A stretch of DNA of 64,000 nucleotides from Aldehydirespirator sp965116195 (GTDB lineage Bacteria; Actinomycetota; Acidimicrobiia; Acidimicrobiales; Aldehydirespiratoraceae): assembly GCA_965116195.1 (NCBI GenBank), contig OZ220491.1, positions 3,100,001 to 3,164,000 of the forward strand, in the 5' to 3' direction. Numbering within the stretch: position 1 is the first letter of the stretch; each line of letters begins with the position of its first letter. Below the pieces are notes generated by a model. That model saw nothing but the letters and a program-made list of their open reading frames with translations. It had not been told where the DNA came from and made no database searches. The translations under genes were made by a program, and so were the position numbers. Below, piece after piece: positions 1 through 8,260 of this stretch.

Positions 1-1
1 C

Positions 2-325
2 TCCGACACCGAGAACCGTCAGTTGATCAAAGAGAACCGTCAGTTGATCGAACGCACCAGCACGGAACTCCGTGATCTGATCGAACGTTCCAACAAGGAG
101 AACCGCGAGTTGATCGAAAAGAACCGTGACCTGATCCACAGCTCGAACAAGGAAACCCGTGCGTTGATCGAAAAGAACCGTGAGTTGATCGAAAAGAACC
201 GCGACCTGATAGAGGACACCCGCGACCGACTTTCTCACATTGAGGGCCACTTGGCGATACCACCCCGAAACCTGCAAGCTCCCAGAACTGATGGCCCCGA
301 ACCCGGTGCCGCAGAAGCCGCCTGA
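2..325 (+). CDS. Coiled-coil protein, 3' end only
   Basis: The frame is open to the left edge, so the true start lies outside the window. The visible 107 residues are a charged helical array with recurring 7-11 residue blocks such as KENRELIEKNRDLI and EKNRELIEKNRDL, followed by a short Pro/Ala-rich tail. This is a coiled coil with no catalytic motif. It ends 15 bases before a response-regulator gene. Its partner and function cannot be told from this fragment; a sensor or scaffold role next to the regulator is only a guess. Confidence 0.6.
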   Translation, partial: SDTENRQLIKENRQLIERTSTELRDLIERSNKENRELIEKNRDLIHSSNKETRALIEKNRELIEKNRDLIEDTRDRLSHIEGHLAIPPRNLQAPRTDGPEPGAAEAA

Positions 326-340
326 GCCACGACAACGCTT

Positions 341-997
341 ATGGTGACTGCTCCCCCACGGCTGGTGATCGTGGATGACCATCGGCTGTTTCGCAGCGGA
401 GTGAGGGCTGAGATCAACGACCGTGTAAGCGTTGTGGCCGATGCTGATGACGTGGGCCCGGCAGTGGAGGCCATTGAACGCTGGAATCCGGATGTGGTGC
501 TGCTTGATGTCCATTTGCCGTCGGGGACCGGCAGTGAAGTGATCCGAGCCGCCACCGCGGCGGGCGTGTCAACCAGGTTCCTGGCTCTGTCCGTTTCAGA
601 TGCTGCCGAGGACGTGATCTCGGTGGTGCGTGCAGGAGCCCGAGGCTACGTCACCAAGTCAATCTCAGGAGACGACCTCGTTGACGCGATCATCCGGGTG
701 CGTGACGGAGATGCAGTGTTCTCGCCCCGCCTTGCCGGTTTCGTGCTGGATGCTTTCGCCACCGACACGGTCACCTGTGCCGGCCCGGAAGCAGCCGATG
801 ACCTTGACCGTTTGACGACCAGAGAGCAAGAAGTGATGCGTCACCTCGCCAGGGGCTACACCTACAAGGAGATTGCTCAACAGCTGACCATCTCGGTCAA
901 GACGGTGGAGTCCCATGCCTCGGCTGTGCTGCGCAAGTTACAGTTGTCAAGCCGCCACGAGTTGAGCCGCTGGGCCGCGGCCCGTCGTATCTGGTGA
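341..997 (+). CDS. Two-component response regulator, NarL/LuxR type
   Basis: A 218-residue protein with an N-terminal receiver domain and a C-terminal LuxR-type helix-turn-helix. The acidic pair is D12-D13, the phospho-acceptor is D56 (VVLLDVHLPSG) and the conserved Lys is K106 (GYVTKS). Residues about 155-215 hold the DNA-binding domain (LTTREQEVMRHLARGYTYKE, then TVESHASAVLRKL). The family binds DNA after phosphorylation by a histidine kinase. No kinase is visible, so the partner is probably upstream of the window or elsewhere. The ATG at 341 gives a full-length family member. The stop is four bases from the next start, so the two genes are probably cotranscribed. Confidence 0.93.
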   Translation: MVTAPPRLVIVDDHRLFRSGVRAEINDRVSVVADADDVGPAVEAIERWNPDVVLLDVHLPSGTGSEVIRAATAAGVSTRFLALSVSDAAEDVISVVRAGARGYVTKSISGDDLVDAIIRVRDGDAVFSPRLAGFVLDAFATDTVTCAGPEAADDLDRLTTREQEVMRHLARGYTYKEIAQQLTISVKTVESHASAVLRKLQLSSRHELSRWAAARRIW

Positions 998-1001
998 AGA
1001 G

Positions 1002-1784
1002 ATGACTGTGACAGCAGCGCGACGTTGGAAGCAGGCGTTGGATCTGTGGGCCATTCCCGGTGAGATCCTGGACGCAGCATCGCGGCGGCCATTCGTGTTC
1101 ATCCCCGAGATGTTCGCAGCGCCCGAGCAGTGTCATCTCTCGCTGTCAAATCGGCGGGCTGCTGAGCTGCTGCGCGACGGGGGTTCGGTGTTGGATGTCG
1201 GCTGCGGCGGCGGTTCCGCTGCTTTCGCGGTGGCACCTCCCGCCACCGCAGTGATCGGCACCGACCGCCAATCCGACATGCTGGAGTTGTTCGCGGCTAC
1301 TGCGCACCGGCGCGGCATCTCTGCCACCGTGCATCCAGGCTCATGGCCCGACATCTCCGCAGAGGTGCCCGAGGCGGATGTGGTGGTGTGTCACAACGTG
1401 TTGTACAACGCTGCGGACATCTCCCCTTTCGTTTCTGCCCTTGATGCCCATGCCCGCCGCCGCGTGGTGATCGAAATCACGCCAAGGCACCCGCAGGATC
1501 GACGCCGTCAACTGTGGCAGCACTTCTGGAACCTTGACCGTCCGCTTGAGCCGACAGCCGCCACAGCCGTGGACGCAATACGCGAAGCCGGCTACGAGCC
1601 TGTGGTTGAGGATTTTCTTGTGCCTGAGGAACATTTTGCCTCCAGACGCCGTGACCTCGAGGCGACCCACTGGTGTCGCAACCTGTGCCTACCACCAGAG
1701 CGCGAAACCGAAGTCGCCGAACTCATAGCCAAGGCACCCTTCCCACGGGAGCGGATCGCTATCTGGTGGGACACCAAACGCTGA
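1002..1784 (+). CDS. Class I SAM-dependent methyltransferase
   Basis: 260 residues with SAM-binding motif I at 63-72 (VLDVGCGGGS), an acidic residue ending strand 2 (GTDRQSDML, about 86-94) and a later VVVCHNVLYN segment in the motif IV position. These show a Rossmann-type small-molecule or protein methyltransferase. The substrate is not evident; the C-terminal part (HPQDRRRQLWQHFWNLDRP) resembles uncharacterised actinobacterial members. It starts four bases after the response-regulator stop, so translational coupling is likely. Confidence 0.82.
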   Translation: MTVTAARRWKQALDLWAIPGEILDAASRRPFVFIPEMFAAPEQCHLSLSNRRAAELLRDGGSVLDVGCGGGSAAFAVAPPATAVIGTDRQSDMLELFAATAHRRGISATVHPGSWPDISAEVPEADVVVCHNVLYNAADISPFVSALDAHARRRVVIEITPRHPQDRRRQLWQHFWNLDRPLEPTAATAVDAIREAGYEPVVEDFLVPEEHFASRRRDLEATHWCRNLCLPPERETEVAELIAKAPFPRERIAIWWDTKR

Positions 1785-1910
1785 CCCAACAGCCAGCCTT
1801 CTGACCTTTGCGGTCTACATCCCACGCATGGCTCTGAAAGTGTCCAAGCCTGCCGACTTGGGTTTGACTCACGGACCTCGGTGGGGATTTACCCTTCGTG
1901 TCGCCGCTGT

Positions 1911-2171
1911 CTAACTTGCCTGAGACACGTGTACCAAGCTGGCTGTCACGCCGTCCAACGTGTCGGCAACCGCCTCCAGGTCAGTCTTCACCGGGGTCAA
2001 CAGTTCGCCGAGAGGAGCTGTGCGTTGAGCGATGGTACGCACCTCGAAAGCAATTTTGCCGAGAGAGTCGTTGACAGCGCGCAGCACGATCACAACCCGT
2101 ACCAGGTAGTAGGCCAACGCAGCAGCGATGATCAGGGCAACAGTGATGGTGACTATCGCAGCAACGGGCAT
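1911..2171 (-). CDS. Small membrane protein, single N-terminal TM helix
   Basis: 86 residues starting MPVAAIV. The start is fixed by AAAGGAG seven bases upstream of ATG 2171; an upstream in-frame extension has no such site. Residues 3-25 form one hydrophobic helix and the rest is an amphipathic helix (EVRTIAQRTAPLGELLTPVK). It starts 16 bases after the end of the similar 82-residue gene and is the last gene of the minus-strand cluster that begins with the DsrE gene. No family is recognised with certainty; the pair resembles small TM plus coiled-coil accessory proteins. Confidence 0.6.
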   Translation of the reverse strand: MPVAAIVTITVALIIAAALAYYLVRVVIVLRAVNDSLGKIAFEVRTIAQRTAPLGELLTPVKTDLEAVADTLDGVTASLVHVSQAS

Positions 2172-2187
2172 CAGAACTCCTTTTCGC

Positions 2188-2436
2188 TCACAGCAGAGCC
2201 TTTGACGCATCTACGTAGCGCACTGCCAGATGTTTGGTAGTTGACACCAGTTCACCGGTTTGAGCAACGGCTGGCAACGGCTCAAGGTTCTTGCTGAGGC
2301 CAGCGCCGTGCTCCAGGATGTCCTCGGCATAGCGCTGGACTTCCAATGCCGGCCGCATCACCCGGTTGGCCAACAGCAACACAACAGGCACAACCGCCAA
2401 TAGCAGCACTGTGTTGCCTATCCACCAAAGCCACAT
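2188..2436 (-). CDS. Small membrane protein, single N-terminal TM helix
   Basis: 82 residues beginning MWLWWIG. AGGAG sits six bases upstream of ATG 2436; a second ATG at 2442 lies too close to that site. Residues 2-25 are a TM helix (NTVLLLAVVPVVLLLANRVM). The remainder is a helical cytoplasmic or external tail. It lies downstream of the CooC-like ATPase gene and just upstream of the other small membrane gene, so the two may work as a membrane partner pair for the ATPases. Function unknown. Confidence 0.58.
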   Translation of the reverse strand: MWLWWIGNTVLLLAVVPVVLLLANRVMRPALEVQRYAEDILEHGAGLSKNLEPLPAVAQTGELVSTTKHLAVRYVDASKALL

Positions 2437-2580
2437 GGTCATCTCCTGGGTTGCCCAAGACCGCAGCATAGTCGCGCCCCGATGCAATCCACACCCGGCC
2501 AATGGTCACACCGGATGCCACGGGCGGCAGGTCATGAGACACACAGTCCTGGCTGCCATGGATGGACTGATGTGGCTGAG

Positions 2581-2700
2581 GAGTCATCCAACCGGCTCAA
2601 GCGTTCTGAAGTTCTCCAGATGGCCCGGGGCCTCCCGGAGAGTCACCCAACCGGCGAAGGGCGTTCCAGTTGGCCAGCGGGAAACCCCAACACGGCAGCC
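2581..2700. repeat. Degenerate duplication of the 3' end of the ATPase gene
   Basis: The stretch around 2583-2635 (caaccggctcaagcgttc, ccagatggcccggggcc) imperfectly repeats 2646-2695, which encodes the C-terminus of the ATPase. It is one of many junction duplications in this window. Confidence 0.45.
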
Positions 2701-3410
2701 AGACCCTCAAGTGCTGAGACTGCTGGGGCGTTGGGCTCGTGATCCAGCGGGGACACACCCAGCCGATCTGCTGTGTCAACAGCTGCGTCATCCGGCACCA
2801 CCAGCAGCGTCCTGCCCCCGAATGCCGCGGCGATCCTCTGCCGGTCGTCGTCATCAGTGACCTTGTTGGCCACAACCACCACCTGACCTTGGCGCTGTTC
2901 GTCAGCCACGGTCACGGCCCGACGGCCCACATCCATGGAACGTATCGTCGGCTCAACCACGACCACGGTGGCGTCCACCGCAGACACCGACAGTCGGGTC
3001 AGTGTGCCGATCCCGGCCTCAAGATCAGCCACAACGGTTGTTGTGTCGTCATTGATGGAACCGAGCAACTGCTCGGCGGACAGACCACATCAAGGTCAAC
3101 CGGGTTCGGGGTTCTCGATTCGGGTGATCACCGACAATCGCACACCGTCAGGCCCGTCAGTGCCGTAGCGATCGCAGATGTCAGCCCAGGTGGGAGCATG
3201 GTCAGCCATGCCCTGATCAACCTGCTCGCGCAGGGTCAGCAGGCGCTCGGTCTCCGCATCGCCTACACCAAGTGACAGTCCCAGGTTGGGGTTGGTGTCG
3301 CAGTCAAGGGCCACGACACGCACACCACGTCGGCCCAGCGAGCGTGCCAGCACAGCGCTGGTGGTGGTCTTGCCCGCTCCACCTTTACCCACGACAGCAA
3401 TCTTCACCAC
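2643..3410 (-). CDS. CooC/MinD-type ATPase with two in-frame TGA codons (candidate selenoprotein, U-P-U-C motif)
   Basis: Read through two TGA codons, this is a 255-residue deviant-Walker ATPase. The Walker A is KGGAGKT (K9, K14) and the Walker B region is VVADLEAG. The TGAs are codons 105 and 107 (3098-3096 and 3092-3090), in the order Gly-TGA-Pro-TGA-Cys-Gly-Leu. CooC-type nickel-insertion ATPases have a CxC metal-binding motif at this point, so both TGAs replace the metal-ligand cysteines. Protein homology continues in the same frame on both sides, and a SECIS-like hairpin follows (3061-3076). The start is GTG 3410, preceded by GAGGAGG. Alternatives are a pseudogene with two stops or a sequencing error. 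I infer a selenoprotein; other genes in the window use TGA as a normal stop, so the code is not globally changed. Confidence 0.72.
3061..3076 (-). promoter_or_regulatory. Candidate bacterial SECIS hairpin for the CooC-like gene
   Basis: In the mRNA sense the hairpin is CCGAGC-AGTT-GCTCGG: six perfect pairs and a four-base loop with G second. It starts 13 bases after the second TGA. The loop G is the 21st base after that TGA and the 27th after the first. Known bacterial SECIS rules (G in the first two loop bases, about 16-37 bases from the UGA) are met for both codons. Confidence 0.62.
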
Positions 3411-3530
3411 GGCACCTCCTCACGAACAGCAATCTTCAGCACGGCACTGTAGCCGTTGGCGCTGTTGGCGCGTATCTGCCACGGCACCTCCTCACGAACA
3501 GCAATCTTCACCACGGCACGCCTTATCCGC
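3405..3530 (-). repeat. Duplicated start region (SD plus first codons) of the ATPase gene
   Basis: The block holding the GAGGAGG ribosome site and the first codons (GTGAAGATTGCTGT) occurs at the true start and again, degenerate, at about 3421-3450 and 3480-3520. Only the innermost copy is joined to the long frame; the upstream copies run into stops. Confidence 0.6.
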
Positions 3531-3643
3531 GAACACAGAAGGACGCTACATGATCTACCAAACCGCGCAGTGCTCAACCTTCATCGTCCGGCCCGGCCAG
3601 TCGTCCCAACGACTGCACATGGTCAACCGACCCACGCACGGCC

Positions 3644-4441
3644 TCAGTCTTCATCGTCTGGCTCAGGTGGCTGTCCCAGTGACTCCACGTGGTCTACCAA
3701 ACCATTCACGGCTTCAACCAGTGTGCTGTTGGGAGTGGCATCCAGGGGTGCCACGCCTTGTCGGTCAGCACGCGCCACATGCGGATCGTGGGGAATAACC
3801 GCCGCTGTCGGGTGTCCCAGACGCTCAGAGAACAGGGTTGCGTCGCCGGCCCGGCGTGCCTTGTTGACAACCAGAACAAACCGGGACGGGCCCCAGCGCG
3901 CCTGTGAAATGTTCAGCAACCTTGTTGCAGTGTGCAGCGACTTGATGGTCGGTTCCACCACCACACACACGGTGTCGGCGTAGCGACCCCAGCCAAACAT
4001 GGCCTGACGAGTGCCACCGGGCAGATCACCGATCAGATGCCATTCGTCTTGGTCAAGTTCCGCCACGACCTGGCTCCAGGCGTGCTGGGCCCGCTGCAGA
4101 CGCACCACATGCCCCCAGAGGTTCCCGAACTGCAGATAACGGGCACCGTCAGGACACAGCACCGCATGACGCTCCACCATGGCGGCGGCATCGAGGCCCG
4201 GGCGCAGCACCCACTGCGGTCCTCCCTCAGGCCCTTTGACCACGACATCATCGGGTATCGGATGGTCATCCACCGCGACACCCAACGAATAGGGCAGTCC
4301 TGGCATGGGATCAGAGTCCAGCGCCAGCACAGGCTGACCCCGCCTGGCCAACAGTCGGGCAAAAGTGCCAGCCACGGTGGACTTGCCCGCTCCGCCCTTG
4401 CCGACAAAGGCAACCCGCATCATCGGCGGAGACGCTGCCAC
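3644..4441 (-). CDS. CooC/MinD-type ATPase paralogue without the CxC motif
   Basis: 265 residues with a deviant Walker A (GKGGAGKS, K15 and K20), LALDSDPMPG after it, a Walker B region (HLIGDLPGGTR) and the family segment VVVEPTIKSLHTATRLL. It is clearly related to the neighbouring TGA-containing ATPase but has no Cys pair at the metal site. GTG 4441 is preceded by GGAG at five bases, which supports this start over the internal ATG pair. It lies between the DsrE gene and the TGA-containing ATPase on the same strand. It may act as a heterodimer partner; that is inference. Confidence 0.85.
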   Translation of the reverse strand: MAASPPMMRVAFVGKGGAGKSTVAGTFARLLARRGQPVLALDSDPMPGLPYSLGVAVDDHPIPDDVVVKGPEGGPQWVLRPGLDAAAMVERHAVLCPDGARYLQFGNLWGHVVRLQRAQHAWSQVVAELDQDEWHLIGDLPGGTRQAMFGWGRYADTVCVVVEPTIKSLHTATRLLNISQARWGPSRFVLVVNKARRAGDATLFSERLGHPTAAVIPHDPHVARADRQGVAPLDATPNSTLVEAVNGLVDHVESLGQPPEPDDED

Positions 4442-4504
4442 ATCAACTCCGTGCTGACATCATCCGCACTGCTTCCATAATCCGCGCTGCCACGAACACA
4501 AACC

Positions 4505-4882
4505 TCAGCCGCCGACGAAAATCAACTCGGCCTCACCCTCGGCAACCTCGGTGAGCACGTCACCCAAGAGGCGAAACTCCGCACCGATTGCGACTGCGTC
4601 GGTACTTGACACCCCACGGGCATCGCTGGAATGCGGTCAAAGTGATACCTGGAACGGTGCTTCACTACCTCCGGCTACTCGGTGGCGCACATCTCGGCCC
4701 ATCTCGGTGTCGGCAAAGACATCCGGATCAGCCGCCGACACCGCCTCACCAGCCAGGCGAACCTCTGCTGCAAGTCCGGCCGAGGCGGCCACGGCAGCAA
4801 AGTGATAGGCACGGAACAGGGCATCAACCCGCGTACGAGGATCAGCAGTGGTGAAGAAAATGAGTTTGCGCTTTTGGTTCAA
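4505..4882 (-). CDS. DsrE-family protein with in-frame TGA at the conserved Cys (candidate selenoprotein)
   Basis: Read through TGA at 4639-4637, this is a 125-residue DsrE-like protein: KLIFFTTADP strand, a helix with an Ala-rich face (AYHFAAVAASAG), and a C-terminal ARGVSS...ELIFVGG. The TGA is codon 82 in FQVSL-TGA-PHSSDARG, where DsrE-like relatives carry the reactive Cys (C-P/G-x-S). The start is TTG 4882, with AGGAG eight bases upstream; ATG 4924 is an alternative without a good ribosome site. DsrE proteins handle sulfur or redox equivalents, and Sec forms of DsrE-like proteins are, to my knowledge, already known in bacteria. It heads the cluster containing the other TGA gene. A pseudogene is the main alternative. 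Confidence 0.72.
4608..4624 (-). promoter_or_regulatory. Candidate bacterial SECIS hairpin for the DsrE gene
   Basis: In the mRNA sense GATGCCC-GTG-GGGTGTC forms seven pairs (two G-U) with a three-base loop starting with G. The stem starts 12 bases after the TGA and the loop G is the 20th base. That is one base different from the spacing seen in the neighbouring ATPase gene. Confidence 0.58.
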
Positions 4883-4926
4883 TCCGGACTCTCCTGTTCT
4901 GCCTTTGGCTTTATCGTCAAACATTC

Positions 4927-5060
4927 TGTATCCCTGTTGCACGGACCTGGCATCTCTTTTCCAACTTGTGCCTGGTAGATCGCGTCCCGTATCTGTTGTT
5001 GTATCCCTGTTGCACGGACCTGGCATCTCATTTCCAGCTGCATCTCGGTGGCTCTGTTTC
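4927..5060. repeat. Two tandem ~73-bp repeats upstream of the DsrE gene
   Basis: TGTATCCCTGTTGCACGGAC and the following GGCATCTC occur at 4927 and 5000, 73 bp apart, with a degenerate third piece near 5080-5110. No gene is seen between the DsrE start and the ABC gene end at 5120. Confidence 0.65.
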
Positions 5061-5119
5061 TTCGCCAGAACATCTCCGTTACACGAACTGGCACGCTTCT
5101 TTGGGGGACCGGACATCTG

Positions 5120-8100
5120 TCACGCGGCCTGGCACCGCACCTGAGATCGGAATGCGGCATCCATGATCACTCGGGTCTCGTCATGGGCAGGCGCGGCCAA
5201 CAACTGCTCAGTCGGGCCGTCCTCAACAACACGGCCATCGCTGAGCACCACGATCCTCTCAGCAACCAGACGAGCCAGTGAGATGTCGTGCGTGATGAAC
5301 ACCAGCGTCGCTCCCAACGCTTGACGAACAGTCAACAGGTGAGCGGCAACAGTCGCTCGCAGAGACGCGTCCAGCATGGATGCCGGTTCGTCAGCGACGA
5401 TCAGTTCCGGCTCGGCTACCAATGTCCTGGCCAGAGCCACCCTCTGACGCTGCCCTCCACTCAAGGTGCTGGCATGGCGGTCGAGGAATCCCTCCACCGG
5501 CACCAGGCCCAGCTGCTGCAAGGCTTCGGCGACCCGCGCCCCGCGCTCCGAGCGACCGATGCCTGCAATCGCCAGAGGCTCACTCACCAACCCCGCCACG
5601 GTCATGCCCGGATGAAGCGACTGGTAGGGGTCCTGAAATACCATCTGCACGCGCCGCCTCAATCGCCGCATCTGCGACCGCGACACATCAGCGGTCGCCT
5701 GGCCAAGTAACTCCACTGAGCCTGAGACCGGTCTGAGCAAACCCAACACCAGCTTGGCCATGGTGGACTTGCCGGCTGCGCTCCTGCCGATGATCGCAAC
5801 TGACTCGCCAACGCCGACATCCAACGACACACCGTCCAGCGCAGTGACATCGGGGGATCCGCGGTGCCTGCGGTGATACACCACGCGAACGTCATCGAGA
5901 CGCAATGCCAGCCCCGCACCCACACTGCTGACAGGTGCAGCCACCCGGTCAGCGGCCTGACCACTCACAGCGGCCAACCCACCCTCAACGGGCAGCCCAG
6001 CAGCAATCATTCCATCCTTGTCAGTAGTTCCGCCTTCAGTGGGCAGTCCAGCGGCGGCTTGTGCATCCGATGCAGTTGACTCACACTCGGCTGATTCGCA
6101 CTCGGCTGACTCACCTTCGGCAGGCAACCCAACAGTGCCTTGTTCACCCGTGGCGAGGTCGCTTGAACCTGCTGCTGGAGCTGTTGGATGAGCGAACTCG
6201 CCGGGGAGCGCTTCCACCGGAGCGTGATGGCAGGCAACCTTCACCCCCGCCACGGATCGCAATGCCGGCACAACGCTGTCGCAGTCGCCGTGGCGGTGGG
6301 GACACCGCGGGGCAAAGGCACAGCCAGCGGGGAGATCTCTCGGGTCGGGCACCTCACCTGCTACCGGTTTCAGATCGGGCATATCCGCTCGCAGCGACGG
6401 GAACGCTGCCAGCAGCATCGCTGTGTAGGGATGCCGAGGTCGGCTCACCACCTGCTGTGCGGGGCCGGACTCCACCACGCGCCCGCCGTACAGCACGATC
6501 AAGTCGTCAGCCCGGGACGCAACCAGAGGCAGATCATGTGAGATCAACCACAAATCAAACCCGAGTCTCTGGCGCAACCCGTCCAGCAGATCCAGGATCA
6601 CTTCCTGGGTGACCACATCAAGCCCTGTTGTCGGCTCATCGGCAATCAACAGCCTGGGTCGGTTGGCCACAGCCATGGCAATCACCACACGCTGACGTTG
6701 GCCACCGCTCAGCTGATGGGGAAAGGCTCGGTGCTGCTCAACCGGCAACCCGACCTCACCCAACAGATCGCTTGCCAACTCAAGCGCCTTGCCGGTGGAC
6801 AACCCTGTGAACACCGAACGACCACCACCACCAGTCACCTGACTGCTCGCCGACCCAGGGGTCCAGCCAGCTTCGGGACCCATGCGCGAGCCATCAGTTG
6901 TCACCCGACGGCTCGCCGACCCAGGGGTACCACTGTCAGTACCGGAGTACTCAGAGCGCAGGGCAGCCGACTCTGCCACCTGTCGTATCACTGACATCGT
7001 GGGATCAAGCACACTCATGGCGGCCTGCGGCACCAGCGCGATGTCCCGACCTCGGATCTGCTCCAGTCCCCGCCTGCCCAAGCGGCGCAGATCAACATCT
7101 GCAAGCATCACCGCATCAGCTGAGATGCGCCCGGGGTGAGGCACCAACCCGGGCACCGCCAGTCCCAGAGTTGACTTCCCCGACCCGGACTCGCCCACCA
7201 GTCCCAGGACACGGCCATGACTCAGACTCAGATCAACTTCACGCACGACTCTTGCGCCGTTGAACTCAACATCAAGACAACGAATGTCGAGTCGCACGCC
7301 CGGCGGGCACACAGCAGGCGATGTCTCAGCCAGGCGACGCCGAGCAGGTGGTTTCCAACCGTGCCCACCCAACTGCGGATCGGCCATCTCCTCAAGGGTG
7401 AACCCCACAAAGCCCAACCCGACAATCAAGACTGCCAGCGCAACCCCCGGCGGGGCGATCCACCACAGCCAGGCATCCGTGAGGATGGCGCTGCCGTTGT
7501 TGGCGAAATAGAGCGTTGAACCCCAACTGGTACGTCCGGGATCGCCCAGGCCCAGAAAAGCAACTCCGGACTGCACGATCACTGCAACCGCTGCCGCCCG
7601 CACGAACTGTGACATGAGCAGCGGGGCAAGACGCCAGAGAATGTGAACCAGCATTATTCGTTTGGATCTTGCGCCCATGGCGTGCGCTGCCTCGGTGTGG
7701 CCATATTCCCGGATCTTCAGCACCTGGCCACGCAACAACCGTGCCGGTCGAGCCCACAGCACACCGGCAATCAGCAGGATCAAGACGTCAAGGCCACGGC
7801 CGAAGTAGGCGGCCAACACCAGGACCAGCACCAAAAACGGAAGCGACAGGGTCAGGTCAACAATCCGCATTGTCACCGCGTCCACCCAGCCTCCGTGCCA
7901 GCCGGCCAGCAATGCGACTGCTGTGCCCAGCACCGTGGCAGCCACAGCTGCGATTATCCCCACCCACAAGGACACGCGGGCACCAAACACCAACTGGGCC
8001 CAGAGGTCACGCCCGAGGTCATCGGTGCCGAGCAGGTGCTCTGATGAAGGGGACTCATAGGGACGACCGCTGGAGCGGTCGGGTGGATGCACAGCCAAGA

Positions 8101-8203
8101 AGTCCGCAAAAAGGGCCGCGCCGACCACCAGCGCCAGCATCAGTGCCCCCACCACAAACAGCACCTTCGTGCTGGTGCGGATACGTGTGGCGGTCTCAGC
8201 CAT
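5120..8203 (-). CDS. Fused oligopeptide/nickel-type ABC transporter: DppC permease + two ATPases
   Basis: 1027 residues. Residues 1-285 are a DppC/OppC-type inner-membrane permease with several TM helices and the EAA loop (EAAHAMGARSKR, 171-184). Residues about 305-660 are a first ATPase: Walker A GESGSGKST 337-345, LSGGQ 498-502, Walker B LIADEP about 519, then the C-rich oligopeptide-ATPase tail (CAFAPRCPHRHGDC). Residues about 765-1020 are a second ATPase: Walker A GRSAAGKST 806-814 and a second LSGGQRQRV. Low-complexity inserts lie at 420-470 and 690-755. These parts are normally three separate proteins (DppC, D, F). It follows the DppB and binding-protein genes, completing the transporter. 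The substrate could be peptide or nickel; sequence alone does not decide. Confidence 0.88.
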   Translation of the reverse strand: MAETATRIRTSTKVLFVVGALMLALVVGAALFADFLAVHPPDRSSGRPYESPSSEHLLGTDDLGRDLWAQLVFGARVSLWVGIIAAVAATVLGTAVALLAGWHGGWVDAVTMRIVDLTLSLPFLVLVLVLAAYFGRGLDVLILLIAGVLWARPARLLRGQVLKIREYGHTEAAHAMGARSKRIMLVHILWRLAPLLMSQFVRAAAVAVIVQSGVAFLGLGDPGRTSWGSTLYFANNGSAILTDAWLWWIAPPGVALAVLIVGLGFVGFTLEEMADPQLGGHGWKPPARRRLAETSPAVCPPGVRLDIRCLDVEFNGARVVREVDLSLSHGRVLGLVGESGSGKSTLGLAVPGLVPHPGRISADAVMLADVDLRRLGRRGLEQIRGRDIALVPQAAMSVLDPTMSVIRQVAESAALRSEYSGTDSGTPGSASRRVTTDGSRMGPEAGWTPGSASSQVTGGGGRSVFTGLSTGKALELASDLLGEVGLPVEQHRAFPHQLSGGQRQRVVIAMAVANRPRLLIADEPTTGLDVVTQEVILDLLDGLRQRLGFDLWLISHDLPLVASRADDLIVLYGGRVVESGPAQQVVSRPRHPYTAMLLAAFPSLRADMPDLKPVAGEVPDPRDLPAGCAFAPRCPHRHGDCDSVVPALRSVAGVKVACHHAPVEALPGEFAHPTAPAAGSSDLATGEQGTVGLPAEGESAECESAECESTASDAQAAAGLPTEGGTTDKDGMIAAGLPVEGGLAAVSGQAADRVAAPVSSVGAGLALRLDDVRVVYHRRHRGSPDVTALDGVSLDVGVGESVAIIGRSAAGKSTMAKLVLGLLRPVSGSVELLGQATADVSRSQMRRLRRRVQMVFQDPYQSLHPGMTVAGLVSEPLAIAGIGRSERGARVAEALQQLGLVPVEGFLDRHASTLSGGQRQRVALARTLVAEPELIVADEPASMLDASLRATVAAHLLTVRQALGATLVFITHDISLARLVAERIVVLSDGRVVEDGPTEQLLAAPAHDETRVIMDAAFRSQVRCQAA

Positions 8204-8260
8204 ACTGCCTGAACGCGGGGGTGTGAAATGTGCTGGTGCGGATGCGTGCGGGTGCTTTGA

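Noticed and set aside
2643..4882. Reassignment of TGA to a sense codon in the whole genome
   Set aside because: Many genes here end in TGA at the expected length (response regulator, mshC, cysS, several others), so TGA is a normal stop.
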